DNA from: Vitellaria paradoxa
Taxonomy: Eukaryota; Streptophyta; Magnoliopsida; Ericales; Sapotaceae
NCBI GenBank assembly: GCA_019916065.1
Contig: CM034240.1
Coordinates: 46,858,238-46,922,237 of the forward strand
Direction: 5' to 3'
DNA length: 64,000 nt
A model generated the notes under the pieces. It was not told where the DNA came from. It ran no database searches and worked only from the letters and a program-made list of their open reading frames with translations. Both the position numbers and the translations under genes were made by a program. This document shows positions 11,601 to 21,515 of this stretch, in pieces; within the stretch, counting starts at the first letter, position 1; every line of letters begins with the position of its first letter.

Positions 11601-14600
11601 AAATAATAGATTTAATGGGATTCGATTTCATTTGATAAAAATTCTCATTAATTTTTTTTTAGAATTAAAATAAATTTTATGAGTTGGATTTGATTTGATT
11701 TCATAACATAAATTTTAAAATTTTTATATCATTTGAAATTTAATCCAAAATAATAGAATTTGACGAGAATTCATTATTTTTTAAAACTATCTTAGTAAGT
11801 GGATAAATTTATCTTCATATATTATATTTACCATATTTTCTACTTCTTATTAATATGGTTAAACTTGGTATTTCTCTTAAATCAAATCAATTTAATTCTT
11901 AAATTCAAAATGTATTACAAATATAAAATTTTATTTACCAAACAAAGTCAAATTAAATTAAATTAAATTAAATCTTTATTTTAAAATCAAATCACTTGTT
12001 AGAGAGGAATTAATGTTTTCAAAACGAGTGCTAGTATTTGATTTTATTTTCTTAATTAAGGGCTTTAACAATGTTTTTCTTTAGTAACCATTTTGTCCTT
12101 AAAATTTGGATGCAGTGTTAAGATAATCACTAACAGGGAGATTGTAACTAGTAAAAAAATTAAGTACATAAATTACTGAAAAAAAAAAAGCTTAAATACT
12201 AAAGTAAAAATTACACAAACTACATTAGGGAGCCGTTTGGCACCACAAAAAAATAAAAAAAATATATATAAAAAAAGTAAAACTTTGCACTTATGAATGA
12301 CACGCAGTACTTTAGTGGTTAGTTGTGTATTTGTTAAAATTAGAGAAAACTAAAAAAATGTTAACAAAATTTGGAGAAAATTAATTATGTATTAGGAAAA
12401 AAATTAAAAAAACTAATATTTTAAAATTTTTTTGAGTAAGCCAAACGACTCATAGGATCTCATACACAGTAATGTTAATATTGTTGGCTTTTTGAGAGCA
12501 CGCCTCACTCTAGGCTCGTGATTTGAGAAATTTTTAATGTTACGCATAATAATTTGTATTTGAATTAATGTTGATTTAGGTTCTTGCCCACTAAAAAGAA
12601 TAGAGATTCTTGGAGATTGGATCGAGAAATCGAGAAATCGTTGATCAATCTTATCGACAAGAGGATTAATAAAAATAATAGCAGTAGTAGTAACAGTTAC
12701 GAGACAACGTGGTCGAACGAATGTCCAAGTGATTTATTGGAACTCATGATCAAATCAACGACCACCCTCAGATCATCAGAAACCAATAATCAAACCAACA
12801 ACATTAACAGCTGGACCACCTCTCCTCATTCTTCTGTTTCCTCGGCCTCGGAATCCACGATCACCGTCCACGATATCATCGAAGAATGCAAGACCATCTT
12901 CTTTGCCGGAAAACACACCACCTCGGCTCTGCTTACGTGGACGACCGTCCTACTTGCCATGCACCCTCACTGGCAACGACTAGCACGTGACGAGGTTCTT
13001 GGAGTGTGCGGGACGCGTGACACCGTTCCGAGTAAAGACGACGTGGCAAAGCTTAAGACGGTAACCATGCTAATTCCTTTTTTAATTTGTGCGTGTGTGT
13101 ATTTATATATATATATATATATATATAATGAACAAATTATAGATTCCTATTAGATTACTTTTGTTTCCCTTCCCTCTTCGTTAATTAATTATAAGTTGCC
13201 CAAAGTCGAAGTCATGAGCTCTATTTACCGAATTCGCGAATTCGGTATAAATTTTTAGTGAAATCCTCGAATTGAAAAATTAATTTACTTTTTACATGAT
13301 TTTCTTTTGATAAAAATAATGATTATGTGTAAAATTATTTACAAAATAATATAATTACATCATATTCAAAATGGGAAAAAAAAAATCTTGAAGACACGTT
13401 CTTTTTAGTATTATTTTACACAAAATATATTTACAATATATATTTATTTAATATAAATATATTTTTAATAAATATTATAAGAACACGATTGACTTGGTAT
13501 CTTCCCAAAATCTTAAATGATAACTCAACCAATAAAAATTTGAGATTATGGTTACTAATTCAAATTTTTTCAGAATCACTTGAGACTTATCTGTTCAGTA
13601 ACTCAGAGCGTATAAATTGACACGAATATCTTAAGTATTAAAAAAAATTAAAATCTTTTAAACATTGATGCTTCCGCTCCGTTTACTATACCCTCCATGA
13701 CCTATGTTGCATGGGCCGTCTTCTTTTCTCCTTCAACTTCTTTTTTCCATCCCCCCCCTTTTTTTGGCTAGGTAAGAAAAATATATTAATAAAATAAAAT
13801 GTACAATAAAGAGGTTCAGGTATACCCTGAAGCCTAACCCAAACAAGTTCAGACAAGCTAATTACCAAAAAAAAAAAAAATTTCAGGCAAGCTCTCTATA
13901 GTCACTAAAATTATACAAAAGACTTATAGTCCCTATCAAGGTTTTCTAAATAAAGAAAATCACTGAAGGGCTATTTGGCCTCCAACCAAATACCAAAAGT
14001 TATAAAAAATTTGTACTTTCTTCCAATTAAATTTTGTCACATATCACCTTTACATCAAATATTTATACTTTTACTGTACTTTTTAGCCAACTTTTTTTCA
14101 ACCAAACACCCCCTCCCTAAATGTAAACCCCAACTGCTAAACCAACAAAGACAAAAGAAACGGTACTCTTCCTCTGCTTACTTGTAACCAGATGGAATTC
14201 TCCATTCTCTACAAAGGGATCGGTCAGCATCTGAGGCAACAAAAAATCCCCAGGTCCAATCTCTAAATTGCACATTGCTTATGATCTGTTTTTGGTTACG
14301 CTGGCAAAATCAATATAGTTATTTTCATGCATTCTTGCATTTCTGTGCTTCCATGTGTTGTACACAGCAATAGCAAGAACTAGGTTTCCCTAATTAACAT
14401 TTCAGACTCTTGCCTTTAAAGGTGTTCTTCGCCCCACTTAATCACTCCCTCCCATGAGTTGGCATTACATGTTTCTCCATATTTGTCCACATCTTCCAAA
14501 CATATCTTCGCTTATTCCATCTTTCATATCACCAAAACAGGTAAAACTTTTGACAAAGGCATTTTTGCATACCGTGCTCCTTTTATAATTGCTACAAAAA

Positions 14601-15293
14601 AAAGTGATGGAGGGAACCGGAAAAAGGGTCGGAGTGGCCCCCACGCCCCCTAACTCCTCTAATTTAATAAGTTGAAACAAAATTTTTATTTCAAGAATAT
14701 TATTATTTAAAATAAAATTATATTCTTTGAAAAAATTTGACAACAATGACATTTTTATAAATAAATTATTTTTTTAATAGAATGTTTGTTTCTCTTTTCA
14801 AGTTTTCAGCTAGGAAAATTAGATGTATTTTCCAAATGATAATCTTTTGTCAATTTATATTTTACAGGTAGCTATGATACTGAACGAAACACTGAGACTC
14901 TACCCACCAGCAGTAGCTTTACTGAGAAGGGCCCAAGTCGCCGTCGACTTAGGCGGCCGTCTGATCCCATGCGGGACCGAGCTCCTCATCCCAATCCTGG
15001 CCGTCCACCACGATCCAGGACTATGGGGACACGATGCAGCTGAATTCAACCCAGCGCGGTTCGATCGAGGAGTCACCCACGCAGCCAAACATCCAACGGC
15101 GTTCATGCCCTTTGGGCTCGGCCCCCGGCGCTGCGCCGGACAGAACCTGGCAATTCTACAGGCAAAAATAGCCGTTGCTATGATCTTGCAGCGGTTCTCG
15201 TTCGAACTTGCACCCAGCTACCAGCACGCACCGACGGTGGTGATGCTCCTTAATCCACAGTATGGTGCACCCATAATCTTTCACAAATTGTAG
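8681..15293 (+). CDS. CYP734A: Cytochrome P450, CYP734A type (brassinosteroid C-26 hydroxylase-like)
   Basis: Five exons: 8681-8957, 9929-10152, 10334-10578, 12580-13060 and 14868-15293, giving 550 aa with phases 1, 0, 2, 0 and GT-AG introns. The start is the ATG at 8681; an in-frame GTG at 8651 is not used. An N-terminal membrane anchor (about residues 5-22) precedes a basic WWRPRR stop-transfer and the GIRGPPYRF hinge. The family landmarks SHNILPRVLPFYHHWKKIYG, LEGDGLLTLKGEKWAHH and FGSSYEDG are present. The I-helix reads AGKHTT (358-363), the K-helix ETLR (416-419), the PERF motif FNPARF (469-474), and the heme loop FGLGPRRCAG (491-500, Cys498). CYP734A enzymes inactivate castasterone and brassinolide by C-26 hydroxylation at the ER. 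Compared with about 520 aa in Arabidopsis BAS1, the F/G-to-I-helix linker (about 280-341) is expanded and rich in Asn, Ser and Thr. Introns 3 (2001 bp) and 4 (1807 bp) are full of transposons. Confidence 0.93.
10777..11111. mobile_element. MITE, Tourist/Harbinger-like, copy A (P450 intron 3)
   Basis: A 335-bp element with inverted ends GGTATTATTTGG and CAAATACCACC. It is flanked by TTA on both sides (10774-10776 and 11112-11114), the 3-bp target typical of PIF/Harbinger elements. It shares its internal order, including the centre CTTGTGTTTTTAAA and TCAAAATAAGGAAAA blocks, with the element at 16247-16571. It has no coding capacity. Confidence 0.75.
12228..12452. mobile_element. MITE-like TIR element in P450 intron 3
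   Basis: The ends GAGCCGTTTGGC (left) and GCCAAACGACTC (right) are inverted repeats differing at one base. The 225-bp interior is AT-rich and non-coding. TTA precedes the left end, but a matching copy at the right end is not clear. Confidence 0.55.
13755..14620 (-). mobile_element. Degraded LINE 3' end in P450 intron 4
   Basis: On the minus strand, broken frames give AVYNTWKHRNARMHEN (about 14380-14335), the kind of sequence seen at the C terminus of plant L1-type reverse transcriptase ORFs. Upstream is a W...EEHL block. The minus-strand 3' end has the usual plant LINE form, TTTATTAATATATTTTTCTTACC followed by a short A run (plus-strand T run about 13759-13767). Stops and frameshifts are frequent. 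A MITE-like element is nested at 13968-14118. Confidence 0.55.
13968..14118. mobile_element. MITE-like element nested in the LINE relic
   Basis: About 150 bp with ends GGGCTATTTGGCCTCC and (reverse complement) GGGAGGGGGTGTTTGGTTG. The interior block TTTTGTCACATATCACCTTTA recurs in relatives near 30800 and 53590, so it belongs to a dispersed family. Confidence 0.5.
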
Positions 15294-15481
15294 GTACTCT
15301 CAATCGAGATCCTGAGGTCACTTTTGTTAGTATAATCTGTGCAAAGTAACTTCAATTTTGAGATACCAAAGTGGTTCCAATTTGGCTTCAGCTATTCATC
15401 GCATTATTTTGTGTATATATATATATATATATATAGAGGTTGTGTTTAAAGTGATAAAAAAATAAGATAAAATGAGATAAA

Positions 15482-15753
15482 GGCTCCATTTGGAGCTCTC
15501 CAAAAAAAAAAAAAAATCTAACAAATCTCTACAAATACAAATTACGAGATAATAAAATTTAAATTCTTCACTTACTGCACGAATTACAAGACATTTACTT
15601 TTACAATTTTATAATATTTTATACAATTTTATACAATTTCAAACATCCCCAAAGTGACATAATTAGTATAGTGAGATAAAAGTAAATAACTTTTAGAATT
15701 TTTTAGTATTTTTTACCATTTTTTAAAATTTTTTTGCCATCCAAAACGGAGCC
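15482..15753. mobile_element. MITE-like element just downstream of the P450 gene
   Basis: The inverted ends GGCTCCATTTGGA (left) and TCCAAAACGGAGCC (right) enclose 272 bp of AT-rich sequence. The interior contains CTTACTGCACGAATTAC, a block shared with elements near 27390, 39580 and 55870. Its left end is only 189 bp past the stop codon, so it may lie in or near the 3' UTR. Confidence 0.6.
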
Positions 15754-15958
15754 ATATAATATTTGAGCAAACGTGGGGGAGATTATGATAACTTAAATCA
15801 AAAGCTTACCCGATTAATCACAGATGTTCATACACACGCCAGCCCGCAAATTGCCCTTCCAGGAAAGTCTAATCACACCTGCTGAAGTACCAAGAAGCAA
15901 AGAGAATCAGCTGCCTACAAAGTAAAAATTCTTAGCATTTCTTACTAAAACCTGCCGC

Positions 15959-16238
15959 AGTATAATTGTTTCAACTGATAGGAGAATAATACTTCCAATC
16001 AGATGAGGGGTTTATTTCACGAAAGTGTCACAAATTCCTTAATTTGGTAAGAGTATAATTGTTTCAACTGATAGGAGAATAATACTTCCAATCAGATGAG
16101 GGGTTTATTTCACGAAAGTGTCACAAATTCCTTAATTTGGTAAGAGTATAATTGTTTCAACTGATAGGAGAATAATACTTCCAATCAGATGAGGGGTTTA
16201 TTTCACGAAAGTGTCACAAATTCCTTAATTTGGTAAGA
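15959..16238. repeat. Perfect tandem repeat, 3 x 93 bp
   Basis: Three consecutive copies start with TATAATTGTTTCAACTGATA at 15961, 16054 and 16147. I find no difference between them. The unit is non-coding and not AT-only. Such identity implies recent unequal crossing-over or replication slippage. A MITE starts 8 bp after the last copy. Confidence 0.95.
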
Positions 16239-16246
16239 GAAACTTA

Positions 16247-16571
16247 GGTAGCATTTGGTTTGTATTTATATTTTTTGTTTTTTGTTTTTGTTTTTTATTT
16301 TTCGTTTGCAACTTAGTTGCTATTTTGCGCATTTGAAAATAAGGAAAACAGCTCAAAATGCACTTAACAACTTGTGTTTTTAAATTTTGTTTTAGAAAAC
16401 AAAAAATAAGTTTACAGATGAAATGAAAAATGACAAAAAGTTGTTTTGAACATTTTTATCCAAAAATAAGGAAAATCTCAAAATAAAAAAAATAGAGCAT
16501 TTTCTAGCTCCACATTTTGAGATTTTTAAAATATAAAACACATAAAACAGAAAAACAAACCAAATGCCACC
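16247..16571. mobile_element. MITE, Tourist/Harbinger-like, copy B
   Basis: A 325-bp element with ends GGTAGCATTTGGTTTGT and (reverse complement) GGTGGCATTTGGTTTGT, flanked by TTA on both sides (16244-16246 and 16572-16574). It belongs to the same family as 10777-11111 and is better preserved, since its TIRs differ at one base in 17. Confidence 0.8.
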
Positions 16572-17007
16572 TTAATATTTGATAACTCAACTACTCAATA
16601 ATTTTCCATTCCACCGTATTGTCAATATTATTAGATTGCCATGAAAGAGCATGTACCCGAGGCTACAAGAAAGTATATCAGTAAGCTTTAGCGCCAACCA
16701 AACAGCAGAATCTAGAAGTTGACCGTTTGCAAACAGCTAAAGGGTCACTAGAAAAAAACATGTCCAGAGGAAAACAACGGAAAGCAATTAACAAACACAG
16801 GTATAACCGGAGTGGATCAAACAACTTCGATTCTGTGTAGTCTATTGCTTTACCAACATATGCCATAGCCAGCAAAAAAGAGAAATGTATTGGCCGAAGA
16901 AAGTATCATTCTATTATCTTTCCTCGTAGCCCCTACAAATTTCCAAGAAAAAAAATAAAATAAATGTTATAGAAAGCACATTGTATTTGGGCTTTCGTTT
17001 TCTTTTG

Positions 17008-17286
17008 TTAAACAGTTATAAACTGATTTCCATCACCTAGCCAAACCATATATGGGCGTGAGGCAAGACAGCGGAGGAGGTCATCAAAAGGCTTTGAATT
17101 CAGAGCCAAGTAGATGAATCCGGCACTGTGGAAGTAGACCACCACAGGGAGTTTGGAATCATTGCCATGGCTGCTAGTGGGAGCGTAGAGGCACAACCAA
17201 AGATTGAAAACGGGGTCGACGGCAACACGAGGAAATAATGTGGTCGATAGGTTTGGCAGAGGCAGGATTTTGATGTCAAGGAGCAT
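17008..17286 (-). pseudogene. Carboxylesterase (CXE18-like alpha/beta hydrolase) relic
   Basis: A 92-codon fragment resembles the N-terminal part of plant class I carboxylesterases. It has a VDPVFNLWLCLYAPT stretch, then KLPVVVYFHSAGF, then NSKPFDDLLRCLA. Functional members have HGGGF as the oxyanion-hole motif; here it is HSAGF. Frame and similarity are lost after the FDD...LA region, and the GDSAG nucleophile elbow, Asp and His of a roughly 320-aa enzyme are absent. It is therefore a truncated, probably dead copy. The identification rests on motif resemblance only. Confidence 0.65.
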
Positions 17287-18128
17287 CTTGGTGCAAATGG
17301 TTTGCCTTGGTGGAGCAAATGGTTTTCACCGTTTGATGAAAAACATTGTTTAAAAATTAATCAAATTGGTACCGATAAATTCAAAACGCGAGAGCCACCA
17401 GAACAGATTGAAATAATTTGACATGAATTATAAACAAGATCCAACCTTATTTAGTCACTATTGCCAATAGGCACTTCCCAACATACAAGAAAGTTTTGCC
17501 GTTGACATTAATCACGCTACACGATATCTTTAACTGCCAAATCTCCACTCGAGACAAAGTTCTACAATGTGACTATCTCAGAGAGTCGACAAATCTTATA
17601 TCTACAAGTTAATTGCATAATGATGAGTTAATAAAACCCTGTTTGATAACACAATCAAGCACTTAAACAGAGCGCATCAGTGGTTTTATAGTTGATTGTC
17701 TTTAACAACATATAATCATTTTTTTTTTTTTAAGTGAGAACATATAATCATAAGTCAAGACTGACTTGACTTATCAATGCTGAATAAACACAGTGACATG
17801 TAATCAGTTTCATTAACATATAACACGCATATTTTCAAATTTTCAATACTAGAATTATAAAAAACAAGCCTTATGCAGCCCAAACCAATAGCACAGGTAT
17901 TGGTAAAGTTCCAAAACAGGTCCAGTCTTCTGCCACCAATTGGGCTCCCTAGAATTCAGCTTTGATTCATTGAGGGTTGACATCAGACTGGAACTGATAA
18001 AAAAAATAATCTTAAACCGTGATGGAACACAATCTCATCCATAAAGCCACTCCCAAATAGTTGCATATAAAGGCTCTGCTCCTATTCAAATTTCCTATAT
18101 CTGCAAGGATACTACAGGCCTATCGCAG

Positions 18129-18240
18129 GCTCTGATACCATGTAAAATCATAAATTGTTCCAAAAGTTTAAGCTGTTAGGAAATAGGCGAAACAATATAT
18201 ATCAAGCCATTTCAACAAATACAATTAACTTCCATAGTTT
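18129..18240 (-). mobile_element. LTR/primer-binding-site junction remnant
   Basis: GCTCTGATACCA at 18129-18140 is the reverse complement of TGGTATCAGAGC, the initiator-Met tRNA primer-binding site of many plant LTR retrotransposons. TGTAAAATCA, an LTR-type end, abuts it at 18141. In minus orientation this gives LTR (higher coordinates) then PBS. No ORF or second LTR is recognisable, so it is a scar. Confidence 0.5.
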
Positions 18241-18550
18241 CTCAGTTACTTGATAAAATTTGATTTTGGATTTTTACCACTTAAAATAAAAATCATAAAT
18301 TTACCAATAAAAGCATCACAGCCAAAAAAAAATGTGGTTTCATCTGCCAAGACATAATCAAGCATTTTGTGGTATAGAAAAAAAAGTCATCACAACCAAG
18401 AGATAAGATAGAATGTAAACTGAAAAAATTAACCGTTTAAAGCACCTATATGCTGTAATTTCAAGGCAGCATTACATATTCTTCAGCTTGGCTTAGAAGA
18501 ATCATAAAAGTCAACAAACAGTACTCCATATGATATGGTAAACAAAGAAG

Positions 18551-18822
18551 CACAGCAGTTACTCACAGCGTTGGTTTATTTTTTTCAAAAGAGAATCCAA
18601 CAGGTGTTGCCCAAACAATACACCAAGACATAGGTCGAAAACTCAACCTATCATTGGCTTCGGACCTTTAAAACAAAGGTATAATATAAACCACAGCAGT
18701 TACTTACAGTGTTAGTTCATTGAAAGGGAGTCAGACAAATGTTGCCCCATTTATAAAGCAAGAGAGAGGTCGCAAACTCAACCCTATCATTGGCTTCAGA
18801 CCTTTAAAGGTAAGGTACACAA
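18551..18822. repeat. Diverged tandem duplication, about 141 bp
   Basis: CACAGCAGTTAC at 18551 and again at 18692 starts two diverged copies that both contain TATCATTGGCTTC(G/A)GACCTTTAAA near their ends. They are non-coding. Confidence 0.6.
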
Positions 18823-19902
18823 AACTCCATCTTTGGATATGGTAGTTCTGAGGAAGCATCCATAGATTCCACAAAACAAAACACCATGTGCTGCCATATG
18901 ATATGAAGGTAATTAAATCTTTCAGAACCAAACCAAGAAAATTTCATATCATTATGTAACAGATAACCTGTATGGTAAGTAAGATCTTGTTGGCCCTGGA
19001 GTATGAAAAACATATATAAAATTCCATTCTTTCTTTTTTTCATTCCTCTCTCTCTCTCTTTCTCTCTTATAGGTTGCAATAATACTTCAAATTCTGAACA
19101 AGGACATTATGAGAATTTGTGTAAATATCCAGAAAGAAAAAAACTTATATCACAATCTCAAAAAATGACTCCCATACAATTAAAATCAAGTCATTCTGCC
19201 ACACAAAACGAACGCCAATACCAAAAACAGTGACTGTATAGATGGATTAAAAACACCTAGACTTTGGTTCAACGAGATGCTCAAGATGTATGATGTAAGA
19301 TGACATAATTTCTAGCCATCGAAAGGCAAACACGTTATATGTCTGGAAATATGTAAATATAATAATGGATCTGTGACTGGTAGAAAAAATAACCATTCAC
19401 CAACAGTTACCCCTTCTATAAAATAAGAATGCTACTCAGGGGACTATAAGAACTTTTTGTTATAAGAAATGCTTATAAGAACCTTTCTTTATAGATAAAG
19501 CTTATTTAAAAAAAAAAAAAAAAAACATTTTAAAGTTAATAGTGCTAAAATCATGAAAATATGTTGATTCATTAACCCCCACCTTTTTTGAAAGACGTTG
19601 ATTTGTTATCAGAACAACAATATAAAGCTACTGCTAATTAGGATTCCAAAAGAGGAAAGAAGAGAAAGAAAGAGATCAGATAAAAAAAAGTGCAGGGTTT
19701 TAATTACCCCCTTCCTCACTCTCATTAGTTGAGTATGAGTTGGACTAGTACACCCTTATGTGTGGTATACTCATTACAATACTCTTTTAACAGTTAGAAA
19801 ATTCCCCAAAGACTTTTACAAACTCATGATCATTACCATTACATACAATTGTCAAAAGAATGGAAAATTAGTAAAGGAAGAAAAGGACCCCAGATTTTCT
19901 GT

Positions 19903-21515
19903 TCAACGTATAGGAATTCTAGCATCAGCAGCAATTAAGTTTCTTAGCTCCACCAAATGTTCATCATTTGATATATGCAGTGTACGACGTAGATCAGTCA
20001 CCTTCATCTCATCTTCCCAAGTCAAAGGACCAGAGGCATATAGTGCTTTCATGGCAACATGATAGGCATGTAACTCTAACCTATGGTCTTGTCCCAACAA
20101 TTCCTCATTCTCTTCTTCATACCTCCGTCCACAGAAGGATTCAGCATCACTACAGAAACTCCCTACGTCTTCATTCACATGTTCTATAGAGCAAGAGGGC
20201 AATCTATAGGAAATATTCCCATTAGCACAACAACTACCAACAGAGGATGCACTACTATCAGTGTCAATATGCATGGTTTTTGCTGAAAGATAACTGTCGT
20301 TAAATTGATTAGCCTTCCCCCTAATTGCATCTATTTCAGAACAACCGGTTGTTTCAACACAAAAGGAAGTATGTAAAAACTTTTCACCTAATTTTTCTTG
20401 CGGGGATAGACATGCATCTACATTTTTAAGTAACGGGAGTGAATGATCTGCAAATATTCGTTTTTGGCTCCCACCTTTTTCAATTGATCTTACCTTCTGA
20501 AAAGCAACATTATATGCTTCCGAATAGGTCAATCCATCAGGCAATGCCCTCTTCAGAGTCCTGGAGGAAATATGGCCCTCCGGAATTCCCATATTTTTCT
20601 TGACTCCCACATATAGCTTTGCATTTGCATCTGTCTGTTTTTTCCTTACTGCCATTGTACAATATACATCACCCTGTTGCATAAGCCCAACAAAAGATAT
20701 TTTCAGCCAATGTAAAGCAAGGAAAGCTCACAAAACCATTACAACCATTAATATTTAAGGGCAAAAATATAAACTACTATAAACAGGTCCCTATGCAAAT
20801 TAGAACACATGTTTTATACTTAAGCATTGTAGACAATAAACAAACTAAATTAGCTGAACGCTAATCAGTGCCACTGGAAAAATCATTAAAGGTTTGCATA
20901 TCAGGTTCATCTAGTTGACGAATTAATACTACTTGGGAACTGCACTTGCAGAGCAAATAGGCTTTGGCTTTGAGCCTTTCACATAATGATAAAACAATGG
21001 ACACAATGCAAATTTACTATAGGGTACAATGTTTGACAAAAAATTAATAAAACAAAAACATAAGTTCACCAGTTAGCAAGGAAGAAACATAAAAATAAGA
21101 GTGGATGAAAAACTACCTTCCCAACTAGGAACCATTTGTCATCTTGCCAAGACAGTCGGATTCTAAGATGAGAACTATGGACACGAAATTCCTCGGATGG
21201 TCCAAGTATTCTAACTAAGTAATTGTTCCCACCTAAAGCCTTCACAACTGTCCCCATTTTCCAAGACAGATTCTGAAATACCTCCACATGATCTCCGGGA
21301 ACCCAATTATCCATCCCTTCCACTGGTGGAGGACAAGGCCTGATGGCCTTCCTAGGAACCCTATCCACCAGTGCCTCACTAGCCATCGGAAACCAACCAT
21401 ATTTCACACTGTATGTGTGGCCATTCCCAGAGGTTATTTCAGCACAAAGCCAAGTGCCTATTGGGAGGTCCTTTTTGCTTAATACCTCTACTTTGCTCCC
21501 TTTACTGAATCTCAT
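19903..21515 (-). CDS. Agenet (Tudor-like) and ENT domain protein
   Basis: Two coding exons, 21515-21117 and 20673-19903 (TGA), give 389 aa with a phase-0 GT-AG intron. Residues 1 to about 133 form a tandem Agenet/Tudor-like module: [32 protein letters not shown], then GDHVEVF and WKMGTVVK. The middle (about 134-329) is basic, then Ser-rich and probably disordered. Residues about 330-382 match the ENT (EMSY N-terminus) domain, with [15 protein letters not shown] and [14 protein letters not shown]. Plant proteins with this order are annotated as Tudor-like or Agenet proteins. They are presumed nuclear chromatin readers, Agenet binding modified or unmodified histone tails and ENT being a helical dimerisation or partner module. 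The exact target is unknown. A second ATG in the same frame is absent upstream, and the 5'-UTR splice acceptor (about 21546) supports this start. Confidence 0.85.

Larger units (their letters stand above)
15294..16640. other. Spacer downstream of the P450 gene
   Basis: Apart from two MITEs and the 93-bp tandem repeat, this holds an (AT)n microsatellite (15411-15436) and the probable P450 3' UTR. I see no further gene. Confidence 0.5.
17340..19900. other. Repeat-poor spacer with an LTR/PBS scar and a diverged duplication
   Basis: I see no gene. The distinct items, the PBS-like junction at 18129 and the 141-bp duplication at 18551, are listed separately. An A-run lies at 19509-19525. The right end probably contains the 3' UTR of the minus-strand Agenet/ENT gene. 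Confidence 0.5.

Noticed and set aside
15961..16240. CRISPR-like array
   Set aside because: The 93-bp units are contiguous with no unique spacers, in a plant genome, so it is a plain tandem repeat.
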